Positions 1 through 7,770 of a DNA stretch of 36,910 bases are shown piece after piece. How positions within the stretch are numbered: the stretch's first letter is position 1; each line of letters begins with the position of its first letter. This stretch comes from CAZGSN01 sp964371655 (GTDB lineage: Bacteria; Desulfobacterota; Binatia; HRBIN30): assembly GCA_964371655.1 (NCBI GenBank), contig CAYJOD010000063.1, forward strand, positions 1 to 36,910, given 5' to 3'. Position numbers and translations under genes: made by a program. The notes under the pieces were generated by a model. The model made no database searches and was not told where the DNA came from. It was given only the letters and a program-made list of their open reading frames with translations.

Positions 1-54
1 AAAAGTTCCTGTCGCTAACAATCTCCACGCCAGTCGCAGATGGCCAAACTCCAG

Positions 55-84
55 GGCCGTCACCTGCAGCTGCAGGTGACGGCC
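55..84. repeat. Perfect 30-bp palindrome upstream of the Kelch gene
   Basis: The arm GGCCGTCACCTGCAG (55-69) is followed directly by its exact reverse complement (70-84). It lies about 93 bp before the preferred start of the Kelch gene. It could be an operator, the end of an upstream transcription unit, or a dispersed repeat. No T-run follows, so it is not a classical intrinsic terminator. Upstream context lies outside the window. Confidence 0.75.
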
Positions 85-176
85 GCGGTACGGCCACCGA
101 ACTTGGCCGCGGCCGCACCTGAGCCGCGGCGTTCGGCGGGCGTCCCGACAGTCACATGAACGAAAGGGGAGATTCC

Positions 177-2738
177 ATGAGGCAGGTGTCGTCAACGAGC
201 GGGATCGTGTTCGCAGGATTGTTATCGCCGCTGCTCGTCTTCGCGGTTTTGCTCAAGGCAACGGTTGCTGGAGCGCAGGCCTGGTCGCCGACTGGGACCA
301 TGTCGACGGCACGACTGCACCACGCGGCGGTGCGCCTGACGGACGGTAGAGTGCTCGTGAGCGGTGGCCTGAGCGGGCCCGGGGCCTATCAAGATTCCGC
401 CGAGATCTACAGTGTTACCACCGGTGCGTGGACTCCAACAGGGTCCATGAGCACCGCGAGGGCGCAACACACCGCGACACTGCTTCCGAATGGCCTCGTG
501 TTGGTGGCTGGCGGGCGTGGCTCCGGCGACAGTCCGACGAGTTCGGCGGAACTGTTCGATCCGACCACGGGCACTTGGACCCCCACGGGGTCTCTCCAGT
601 TGCAGAGAACTCTGCACGCGGCGGTGCGCCTGTTCAATGGGAAGGTGCTGATCGCGGGAGGACTTAACGTTACAAGTCCGGCCAGCGCCACGAGTACTGC
701 GGAAACGTTCGATCCTTCCACAGGGCTGTTCACCACAATCAACGCGATGAGCACGGCCCGTGAAAACCCTGGTATAGCGTTACTCGGAAACGGCCGCGTT
801 CTACTGGCGGGTGGTCGGAATGTGCAGTCGGCCGAGGTGTTCGATCCGGGGACGGGGTTGTGGACGACTGTCGGCTCCTTAGCTCAACCCCGGCCCGCGC
901 CTGCAGTCACGCTATCGTCCGGAGCCGTTCTTTTGTCGGGTGGCAGCAATGACAACCCTCCCCTTGCCCTCTGCGAACTGTTCGACCCTGTAGGCCAGAT
1001 GTTCTCCGCCACTGGAAGTCTCAATACTGCACGACAGGAACATACGACAACCTTATTGATGGACGGACGAGTCCTTGCCGCTGGTGGGAACGATAGTAGC
1101 AACAACTCCTTGTCCTCGGCAGAACTCTACGACTCAGCCACCGGGGTGTGGACGGTTACCTCGCCGATGACGGAGGCACGCGAAGTGTCCACGGCCACGC
1201 TACTCGTCGATGGTCGAGTGCTCGTGGCTGGTGGATTCACTAGTGGCGTGGGCTATCGCGCCGCGGCGGAGTTGTACGGCGATCCCGTGGTGCCGACCGA
1301 TACTCCGACGGAGACTCCTACCGCAACGTCAACTCCCACTGACACCCCGAGCGCCACCCCGACCTCGACGCCCACGTCGCCCACGTCAACCGACACCGCC
1401 ACACCCACGATCACGCCTACCCCCGTGTGCGGCAACGGCATCCCGGAATTCGGCGAGCAGTGCGACGACGGCAACTTGATCGACGACGATTGCTGCTCGA
1501 ACGCATGCATCGCCGCGTCCCCGGGCGCCTCTTGCACCGACGATGGCGATTCCTGCACCGCCGATACGTGCAACGACTCGGGCCAATGCACCCACGTCGT
1601 CAATGTCGAGAGCCAGGCGTGCGGCAACTGCTCCGACGGGGCCGACAACGACGGCGATCTCTTGATCGATTGCCTCGACCCGGGTTGCTCCCTGATCGCG
1701 CCCTTGTTCGACTACGCGGGGCTCGCCGCCGGCGACAGGAAGAGTTACCTCGGCGGGCAGGTCGCGCTGCTCGACCGGGCGTGCCTGGCGCAGGCGCACT
1801 GCGTGCCGGGCGACCCCGAGGGTGTGGCCGGGCTGTGCGGGCGGCGTTTTGACATTCGCCGTGGCTGTCAATTCGGGCGAGTGGACATCGTCAACGGGCA
1901 GTTGTCCTTCGGCAATAGTGGCGACCCCGAGGCCGATGCACAGGCTATCGATCTGCGCTGCAAGTACGCGACGGATGCGACCACAACAGAGCTATTTCGG
2001 ACCGACCCGCCGCTTGTCGGCCCAGGCACGTGCACCGACCCTCCGATGGTGAGCTGTTTCACCGATGCCGACTGCGGCTCGGGAACCTGTAGCGGCCGGA
2101 AGACCATCGATGATCCGACAAACGCTTACGTCAATCGTATCGGTTCATGGCCCGAGTACTCCGAGTGCAGCAACGCGATCAGTCAGCTGGTTACCACGGG
2201 CCAAGCGATATCGGCGTTGGGCGGTTCCGAGGTGTCGACCCTGTCGATGCACTGTTGCAACGATGCGACGTTCAGCACGTGCGCCACGACCTACACCGCC
2301 GCTCGCAATAGCCTCGTCACCAAGTCCAGCTGCCCGTACCTGCGCGTGACGCTGGCGCCGGGTACGCAGGTCATCAATGTCGGCGCGGTGAAGGTGGCCG
2401 GGGGCACCGAGCTGCGACTGGTGGGTGACGCGAGCACGGTCGCCGTGCTGAACGTCGCCAAGCTCAGCACGGGCGGGCGCGCCCGGATCGATTTCAAGGA
2501 CACGGCCGGCAACGAACTCGATCCGGCCCAGCTTCTCTGGAATCTCAAAGGCACGGGCGCGCCCGCATCTCTGCGCGGCAACACCGTCTTCACCGGAACT
2601 ATCCTTGCCGCCGAACGCAGCGGCGGGATCAAGACCGGCGCTAGCGTCACCGTGCGCGGCGCGCTGCTGGGTCAGAAGCTCAAGCTGTTCGCCAAGACCC
2701 AGATCTGTCACAGCCCGTTCTGCGCGGTGGTGCCATAG
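177..2738 (+). CDS. Secreted Kelch-repeat protein with Thr/Pro linker and Cys-rich C-terminus
   Basis: The 853-residue product starts best at ATG 177, because AAAGGGGA lies 7 nt upstream; an in-frame ATG at 156 has no such site. An N-terminal signal peptide precedes WSPTGTMSTAR. Seven Kelch-type repeats follow (about residues 35-368), each with a W/F-T-x-T-G-S-M-x-T-A-R start and a DGRVLVAGG-like end, enough for a closed seven-bladed propeller. A Thr/Pro/Ser linker (about 369-415) leads to a CGNGIPEFGEQCDDGN module of the type found in Myxococcus and Binatia surface proteins, then more Cys-rich sequence. The last about 130 residues look like a beta-helical or choice-of-anchor domain (GNTVFTGTILAAE). 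It is probably displayed or exported. Ligand and role are unknown. Confidence 0.85.
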   Translation: MRQVSSTSGIVFAGLLSPLLVFAVLLKATVAGAQAWSPTGTMSTARLHHAAVRLTDGRVLVSGGLSGPGAYQDSAEIYSVTTGAWTPTGSMSTARAQHTATLLPNGLVLVAGGRGSGDSPTSSAELFDPTTGTWTPTGSLQLQRTLHAAVRLFNGKVLIAGGLNVTSPASATSTAETFDPSTGLFTTINAMSTARENPGIALLGNGRVLLAGGRNVQSAEVFDPGTGLWTTVGSLAQPRPAPAVTLSSGAVLLSGGSNDNPPLALCELFDPVGQMFSATGSLNTARQEHTTTLLMDGRVLAAGGNDSSNNSLSSAELYDSATGVWTVTSPMTEAREVSTATLLVDGRVLVAGGFTSGVGYRAAAELYGDPVVPTDTPTETPTATSTPTDTPSATPTSTPTSPTSTDTATPTITPTPVCGNGIPEFGEQCDDGNLIDDDCCSNACIAASPGASCTDDGDSCTADTCNDSGQCTHVVNVESQACGNCSDGADNDGDLLIDCLDPGCSLIAPLFDYAGLAAGDRKSYLGGQVALLDRACLAQAHCVPGDPEGVAGLCGRRFDIRRGCQFGRVDIVNGQLSFGNSGDPEADAQAIDLRCKYATDATTTELFRTDPPLVGPGTCTDPPMVSCFTDADCGSGTCSGRKTIDDPTNAYVNRIGSWPEYSECSNAISQLVTTGQAISALGGSEVSTLSMHCCNDATFSTCATTYTAARNSLVTKSSCPYLRVTLAPGTQVINVGAVKVAGGTELRLVGDASTVAVLNVAKLSTGGRARIDFKDTAGNELDPAQLLWNLKGTGAPASLRGNTVFTGTILAAERSGGIKTGASVTVRGALLGQKLKLFAKTQICHSPFCAVVP

Positions 2739-2747
2739 GACGATCTC

Positions 2748-3085
2748 ACCGCAGAGGGCGCAGAGGAACGCAGAGAAGAGAAAGCCAGGTCGTACAAGGT
2801 CTCCACGGACTGATCCCAAACACATCAATTGGAACCACGGATTCCACGGATGGGCACGGATAGGAAGAGGAAAGACCTTCGTTCGGATCGGAAGAATTTG
2901 CCGCCAGGCTTCTGTGTCGCGGTCCCGCTGCAAGTTGGTGTAGTTGTTCTTCCTTATCCGTGTTGATCCGTGGAATCCGTGGTCTCAGCTGAGTTTTTCC
3001 GGCTGATTCGAAATGACCTTCCCAAAGACTCTCTTCATAGACGCCGTGCGCCAGTCTCTGCACCCTCGGCGTCCTCTGCGGTGAA
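2748..3085. repeat. Composite dispersed inverted repeat, copy A
   Basis: This non-coding stretch fills the 512-bp gap between the two secreted-protein genes. Outer arms are CACCGCAGAG-type sequence (2748-2779) and its inverted counterpart ending CCTCTGCGGTGAA (3085). Inner arms are CCACGGATTCCACGGAT (from about 2836) and ATCCGTGGAATCCGTGG (to about 2982). The core 2817-3004 is about 90% identical by eye to the reverse complement of 32918-33105. No protein is encoded; short ORFs here are chance. The remainder, 3086-3233, shows nothing recognisable. Confidence 0.8.
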
Positions 3086-3250
3086 TCTTCTTCTGGTTCC
3101 GCATCCCCGCATGGAAGCCAGGACCGATCAATGGGGTTCTCGGAGCAACACTTCGAATCCGGCCTGTTGGAAGGAGATGTACGGAATGACCGCTTGCTTT
3201 TCCATGCACTCCGAACGTAGATTTCGGTTAGCCGAAGGGGAGCCCAGACG

Positions 3251-3892
3251 ATGAAGAGACGAACACAGGCGGCGTGGATCGTGGCGATGGGCGCTTTGCT
3301 CACTTTGTTGGCGACGACCGCGTTGGCGGCAAGCAGTTTATTCTTCGACGACTTCGACCGCCCCGATCAGCCGCTTACGTCGGGGGATTGGACCTCTCTG
3401 GGCGGCGGCGCGCCGAGCATCAACGCCGGACGTGCCTGCGCCGACGTGCAAGTCGCAAGTATTTACGCGCAAAAACTTCGCAGCAAGCACGTGCGCGTTT
3501 CGTTTTCGTTCAACGCCGCAGATGCCGAGGGGCTGGAGGCCTACATTGCGCTGCCGACGAGCCATCGGTTCTATATCGTGGGCTGCGACGGCGGCAGCGC
3601 CGTGTGCACACCGACAATCCGCAGCACCGGCGCCGACGGCAACGACGATGGTGGCCCCGCGACCAGAGGTCCTTCGGTGTCATTGTCGGCGAACACGACC
3701 TATCGCCTAGCCGCTGAGCTAGACGATGGTCTGATTTTGCTACGCATCTCCGACACGACCGACAAGGTTCTCGCGGAGCTCGGATTGTCGGTACACGAAA
3801 CCTTCGATCGGTGCGGACTGGTTGTCGGTCGCAATCCCGACGGCCTACTCACCTGCGCCGACGATTTCCGTATCGAAGATCTCGGCCTTTGA
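3251..3892 (+). CDS. Secreted protein of unknown function, probable beta-sandwich
   Basis: The 213-residue product has a clear signal peptide (MKRRTQAAW, a hydrophobic stretch, then TTALAAS) and an AAGGGGAG ribosome site ending about 9 nt before the ATG. The mature part begins FFDDFDRPDQPLTSGDW, an opening common in LamG/concanavalin-like or 3-keto-disaccharide-hydrolase-like beta-sandwich domains. Four Cys residues could form disulfides, consistent with export. No catalytic residues can be assigned. It stands alone between two repeat-rich gaps. The fold call is from sequence style only. Confidence 0.7.
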   Translation: MKRRTQAAWIVAMGALLTLLATTALAASSLFFDDFDRPDQPLTSGDWTSLGGGAPSINAGRACADVQVASIYAQKLRSKHVRVSFSFNAADAEGLEAYIALPTSHRFYIVGCDGGSAVCTPTIRSTGADGNDDGGPATRGPSVSLSANTTYRLAAELDDGLILLRISDTTDKVLAELGLSVHETFDRCGLVVGRNPDGLLTCADDFRIEDLGL

Positions 3893-3955
3893 TCCAACGT
3901 CAACGCACGGGGCGAACGGTTGGGGGCGGTTAGCCCGCTCTTCCCACAAAGACTT

Positions 3956-4300
3956 CACCGCAGAGACGCAGAGGCGCGGAGATGAAGGCATTCTGAGCCC
4001 GAAAACATCAATTGGAACCGCGGATGGACACGGATTCACGCGGATTGCCGGTACGTTAGGCTCGGGTATGCAGGCATCCAAATGTGTCGAGACACCGAGA
4101 AACTAATCAGCAATTTCCCCAAGGTCCTCTTGATTCATCCGTGTCGATCGGCGTTCATCCGCGGTTCAACCGTTCTTTTCCGGTTGAGAACAGTTCCGCA
4201 TCCGACGAAACACCAGGGTGCACGAAATTGATCTGGCCAAGATCGTGCTTCCAACCCATCCAAGGCCTTCTCTGCGTCTCGGCGCCTCTGTGGTGAGAAA
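3956..4300. repeat. Composite dispersed inverted repeat, copy C
   Basis: This has the same architecture as the copy at 2748-3085. An outer CACCGCAGAGACGCAGAGG arm (from 3956) is matched by an inverted CTGCGTCTCGGCGCCTCTG (about 4271-4290). An inner ACATCAATTGGAACCGCGGAT (about 4010-4030) is matched by ATCCGCGGTTCAACC near 4157. The centre differs from copy A, so only the arms are shared. Part of it (about 4224-4303) also resembles 10436-10508. It occupies most of the gap between the secreted-protein gene and panD. Confidence 0.7.
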
Positions 4301-4371
4301 TCCAGGTTAGAGTTTGTTCACAGCATCTGAGATTAGAGCTCCGTCCAGCGACACCTAGGTTCGGCTTCCCG

Positions 4372-4773
4372 TCAATTCCACGCCCAAGCGTCCTTCACCT
4401 CCGCTTGTCCGGCGGTCTCCGGGCGCTGTTCGACGGGGCGGTTGCGGGCGTCGACGAACACGCAATGCGGGTGCCAGTCGCGGGCTTCATCTTCACTCAC
4501 GGTGGCGAAGGCGGCGATGATGACCAGATCGCCTTTGCTGGCTTTGTGCGCCGCGGCGCCGTTGATGCACACCACACCTGAGCCGCGCTGGCCGGCTAGG
4601 GCGTAGGTGGAGAAGCGCTCGCTGTTGCTGACGTTCCAGATATCGACGCGCTCGTAGGGCAGGATGTCGGCACGTTCGAGCAAGTCGACGTCGATGGTGA
4701 CGCTGCCTTCATAGTGCAAGTCGGCGCCGGTCACGGTGGCGCGGTGGATCTTGCCTCTCAGCATGGTGCGCAT
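4372..4773 (-). CDS. panD: Aspartate 1-decarboxylase
   Basis: PanD converts L-aspartate to beta-alanine, the second substrate of pantothenate synthetase, in the cytoplasm. The 133-residue product closely follows the family: MLRGKIHRATVTGADLHYEGS at the N-terminus, the self-cleavage Gly-Ser pair (G23-S24, which generates the pyruvoyl group on the Ser), then DIWNVSNSERFSTYA and NGAAAHKASKGDLVII. The length is typical. It is the last gene of a minus-strand pan operon, 43 bp after panC. Having all three pan genes plus a kinase in one unit implies a complete pantothenate branch apart from ketopantoate reductase. Confidence 0.96.
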   Translation of the reverse strand: MRTMLRGKIHRATVTGADLHYEGSVTIDVDLLERADILPYERVDIWNVSNSERFSTYALAGQRGSGVVCINGAAAHKASKGDLVIIAAFATVSEDEARDWHPHCVFVDARNRPVEQRPETAGQAEVKDAWAWN

Positions 4774-4816
4774 AGCTGTTCCTCCGTTGGCCGTAGGGGA
4801 TTTGAGACCGTGTCCC

Positions 4817-5674
4817 CTACAGGCTCCTTGTTCCCTTCAAGATTCGATTGTCGATAAGCCGCGTCTTGCCGACGAACACGGCCAGTGCCAGCAACGCCTC
4901 GCCGTCGATCGTCGCCACGTCTTCCATGGTCTGCGGATCGACAAGGTTCGCGTAGTCGAGCCGCGCCAGGGGTTCAGCGGCGATGATGCGTCGTACGCTG
5001 GCGATGATTTCGGCGGCGCTGCCGGCGCCGCGCGCGACTTCGGCTTGTGCCGCCGCCAAGGCCTTGGATAGGCAGAGCGCCGCCTGTCGCTCGGCCGCCG
5101 ACAGGTAGGCGTTGCGCGAGCTCATTGCCAAGCCGTCGGGCTCGCGTACGATGGCCGCGCCGACGATCTCGATATCGAAGCTCAGATCCGCGGCCATGCG
5201 CCGGATCGTCACTAGTTGCTGGAAGTCCTTCTCGCCAAAGACGGCTACGTGCGGCTTGACCGCGTTGAAGAGCTTGGCGACCACGGTGGCGACGCCGCCG
5301 AAATGCGTCGGGCGCGACGCGCCGCATAAGCCGCGCGTAACCTTGTCCACGCTAACGGAGGTCTGGAAGCCTTCCGCATACATGCTTGCTGCCGTGGGCA
5401 GAAACAGAACGTCTGTACCGGCAGCGCTCAACGACGCGGTGTCGCCCTCGAGATCGCGCGGGTAACGCGACAGATCTTCGTTGGCTCCGAACTGTAAAGG
5501 GTTCACGAAGATCGACGCCACGACGACATCGGCGCGCCGCCGCGCTTCGTGCACCAGACTCACATGTCCGGCGTGCAGGTAACCCATCGTTGGCACCAGG
5601 CCGATGCGCAGGGCGCGCTGGCGCACGGAGTCCGCCCAATGCTGCATGTCGGGGACGGTGGTGATGGTTTCCAT
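4817..5674 (-). CDS. panC: Pantothenate synthetase (pantoate--beta-alanine ligase)
   Basis: PanC joins pantoate and beta-alanine with ATP hydrolysis to AMP. The preferred start is ATG 5674 (METITTVPDMQ), or the adjacent ATG at 5677, giving 285-286 residues, the usual size. The open frame continues upstream to 5905 but that part overlaps panB and is not protein-like. Nucleotidyltransferase signatures are present: VPTMGYLHAGH (HIGH-type motif), FVNPLQFGANEDLSRYPR, VFGEKDFQQL and the KMSKS-like SSRNAYLS. It sits 53 bp after panB and 43 bp before panD, on the same strand. Confidence 0.95.
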   Translation of the reverse strand: METITTVPDMQHWADSVRQRALRIGLVPTMGYLHAGHVSLVHEARRRADVVVASIFVNPLQFGANEDLSRYPRDLEGDTASLSAAGTDVLFLPTAASMYAEGFQTSVSVDKVTRGLCGASRPTHFGGVATVVAKLFNAVKPHVAVFGEKDFQQLVTIRRMAADLSFDIEIVGAAIVREPDGLAMSSRNAYLSAAERQAALCLSKALAAAQAEVARGAGSAAEIIASVRRIIAAEPLARLDYANLVDPQTMEDVATIDGEALLALAVFVGKTRLIDNRILKGTRSL

Positions 5675-5727
5675 CATCGGCCTATGGCTGACGGCCGGAG
5701 ATTTCGCATCGGTCCGGCCATCTGCCC

Positions 5728-6612
5728 CTAGCCTTCCGCTACGACCTTCTCCTCGCGTGGCACCGGCACCAGCGAGTGGAACGAATGCTCGTCGCTGGGA
5801 AAAGTGCCGTCGCGCACCTCGCGTGCGTAGGCTCCGATGGCGTCGCTGGCGCTCTGCCACAGCTCGGCGTAGCGCTTGGTAAACTTCGGTGCGTAGCGAT
5901 CGCACAAGCCGAGGACATCGTGCATGACCAGGATCTGACCGTCGCAGTAGGGTCCGGCACCGATGCCGATCGTCGGGATGGTCAGACGGTCGGTGATCTC
6001 GGCGGCGAGATCGAGGGGGATGCCTTCGAGAACGATGGCGAAGGCGCCGGCATCTTCGACGGCGACCGCATCGTCGATGACGCGCTCGCGCTGCCCGGCC
6101 TTGTCGCCGTGGCGTTTGCCTTGGACCTTATGCCCACCCATGCGGTGCACCGACTGCGGTGTAAGACCGATGTGACCCATGACTGGAATGTCGACACTGG
6201 CGATGGCGCGGATCGTGTCGGCCATCACCACGCCGCCTTCGAGCTTCACCGCCTCGGCGCCACCCTCCTTGATGAGGCGGCCGGCATTGGCGACGGCGTC
6301 CATTGGCGACACCTGGTAGGACAGAAATGGGAGGTCGGCGACGAGCAGGGCGCGACGGCGCGCGCGCGCGACCATGCGGCAGTGGTAGACCATCTCGTCC
6401 ATGGTGACCGGCAGCGTGGTCTCCAGGCCTTGGACCACCATTCCGAGCGAGTCGCCCACGAGGATGACGTCGACTCCGGCCTCGTCAGCGATGCGGCCGA
6501 ACGGGAAATCGTATGCGGTTAGGGCGACGATCGGGGGAAGACTGCGGTCGCGGCGGTCGCCACTGCCTTTGCGTTTCAGGATCTCCGGTACCGTGACTTT
6601 GCTACGGTCCAT
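5728..6612 (-). CDS. panB: 3-methyl-2-oxobutanoate hydroxymethyltransferase
   Basis: PanB adds a hydroxymethyl group from 5,10-methylene-THF to ketoisovalerate, giving ketopantoate. The 294-residue product has the family blocks ALTAYDFPFGRIADEAGVD, VGDSLGMVVQG, the metal-binding Asp of that block, AVKLEGG, PVMGHIGLTPQS and FAIVLEGIP. A strong ribosome site (AAGGAGGG on the minus strand) lies just before the ATG at 6612. It is followed by panC and panD in order, so the operon encodes three of the four classical pantothenate steps. Confidence 0.96.
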   Translation of the reverse strand: MDRSKVTVPEILKRKGSGDRRDRSLPPIVALTAYDFPFGRIADEAGVDVILVGDSLGMVVQGLETTLPVTMDEMVYHCRMVARARRRALLVADLPFLSYQVSPMDAVANAGRLIKEGGAEAVKLEGGVVMADTIRAIASVDIPVMGHIGLTPQSVHRMGGHKVQGKRHGDKAGQRERVIDDAVAVEDAGAFAIVLEGIPLDLAAEITDRLTIPTIGIGAGPYCDGQILVMHDVLGLCDRYAPKFTKRYAELWQSASDAIGAYAREVRDGTFPSDEHSFHSLVPVPREEKVVAEG

Positions 6613-6802
6613 GAAAAAGCCCTCCTTCGAGGCCTCGTTTCTAGGGACCTACCCGGAGGGCTGAATGGCGCCGCGTGATGAATGAGCCCGGCATCCGCTG
6701 TATTGAGTCGGCGTCCATGTCGCCGCTCGCGGAGATCGAACTCCCTGATCACGAGCCCTTGGAAGGGCTCTCCGTCTTGGTCCCGCCGGTCATCGACCGG
6801 CG
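6613..6802 (-). other. Spacer between the kinase gene and panB with small hairpins
   Basis: This 190-bp spacer has no convincing gene. It holds a dyad GAGCCCTT-GG-AAGGGCTC (6753-6770) and a stem GCCGGT-CATCG-ACCGGC (6785-6801) directly after the kinase stop codon. Neither has a T-run in the minus-strand direction, so read-through into panB is likely, or they mark processing or attenuation points. Confidence 0.5.
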
Positions 6803-7444
6803 CTATTTGGATCCAAGCGGTATGTAATGCTGCACTCCCCGCCCCATCCGTTTGATCTCCCGGACCAACCCGGCGAACTCCTCCGAGCTTTGCACGATAT
6901 CGATCTCGGAGCTTTCGACCACCAGGAGGGGCGTCTCATCATAGTTATAGAAGTGCTGTCTGTAAGCCTCCGCTACGCGTTCGAGGTAATCTGCCGTGAT
7001 GTGTCGTTCGTACTCTCGTTCGCGCCTTCTTAGCCGCTCCATCAGGATCTCGGCTCGGGCCTGAAGATACACGACCAGGTCAGGCTTGGGCAAGCGGGAA
7101 TCCAGGAGTTTGAAGAGCTGCTTGTATAATGCCAATTCATCGCCTTCGAGGTTCAGCTCGGCGAAGATCTGGTCCTTGGCGAACAGGTAATCGGCCACCA
7201 TGCCTTGCTTCAGGGCATCCTGCTGCGCCAAACGCTGCTGCTGCCGATAGCGGCTGAGGAGGAAGAACAGCTGCGCTTGAAACGCGTAGCCGCCGGGCTC
7301 TTCGTAGAATTTCTTGAGGAACGGATTGTCGTCGGCCTGTTCGAGAAGCGATTGGCAGTTGAGCTCCTCGGCCAGGAAGCGCGCCAACGTCGTCTTCCCC
7401 GCACCGATCGGACCTTCGACTACGATGTAGCGCGCGCTGTTCAC
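6803..7444 (-). CDS. Deoxynucleoside kinase family protein
   Basis: The 213-residue product starts at GTG 7444 and immediately shows a P-loop, RYIVVEGPIGAGKTTLA. It continues with family features of deoxyadenosine/deoxyguanosine kinases: LLEQADDNPFLKKFYE, a YAFQAQLFFLLSRYRQ block, DYLFAKDQIFAELNL and the lid-like RRREREYERHI. It would phosphorylate deoxynucleosides for salvage. Bacterial genomes often place this kinase beside pan or folK genes, and here it begins the pan unit. Substrate preference cannot be read from sequence alone. Confidence 0.88.
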   Translation of the reverse strand: MNSARYIVVEGPIGAGKTTLARFLAEELNCQSLLEQADDNPFLKKFYEEPGGYAFQAQLFFLLSRYRQQQRLAQQDALKQGMVADYLFAKDQIFAELNLEGDELALYKQLFKLLDSRLPKPDLVVYLQARAEILMERLRRREREYERHITADYLERVAEAYRQHFYNYDETPLLVVESSEIDIVQSSEEFAGLVREIKRMGRGVQHYIPLGSK

Positions 7445-7770
7445 TCTGTGCTCAATCCGCGCCGCTACCTACCACAGGCGCGGGCTCGCGAGCAACGGAG
7501 GGGTGTTGCTCTGGGATTCGGAGTAGTCGCGCCTCCGCGCCCCGGGGCTCGGATCCTTCGGGAACAACAACTCGTCTTCCCTAGCCCCCAGCCCCGACTC
7601 CCCAGCCCCAAGCCGCAGGTTTCAGGTTAGTTGGGCCAGTGGCGCCGGCCGGATCATTCGCGACCTGAAACTCGGCATCAGGTCGCAGGCTGCGGACTTT
7701 GGGAGCTCACCAAAATGAGCAGGAACCCCAGGGTCGAACGCTGACACACCAGCAGCACTCGTGATATGGC
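7445..7770. other. Divergent intergenic region, no gene seen
   Basis: These 326 bp separate the minus-strand kinase/pan operon from the plus-strand histidine kinase, so promoters for both must lie here, though no clear -35/-10 pair stands out. A C-rich stretch with repeated AGCCCC units (about 7580-7612) resembles low-complexity dispersed repeats. Short ORFs crossing it lack start sites or domain similarity. Confidence 0.5.
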
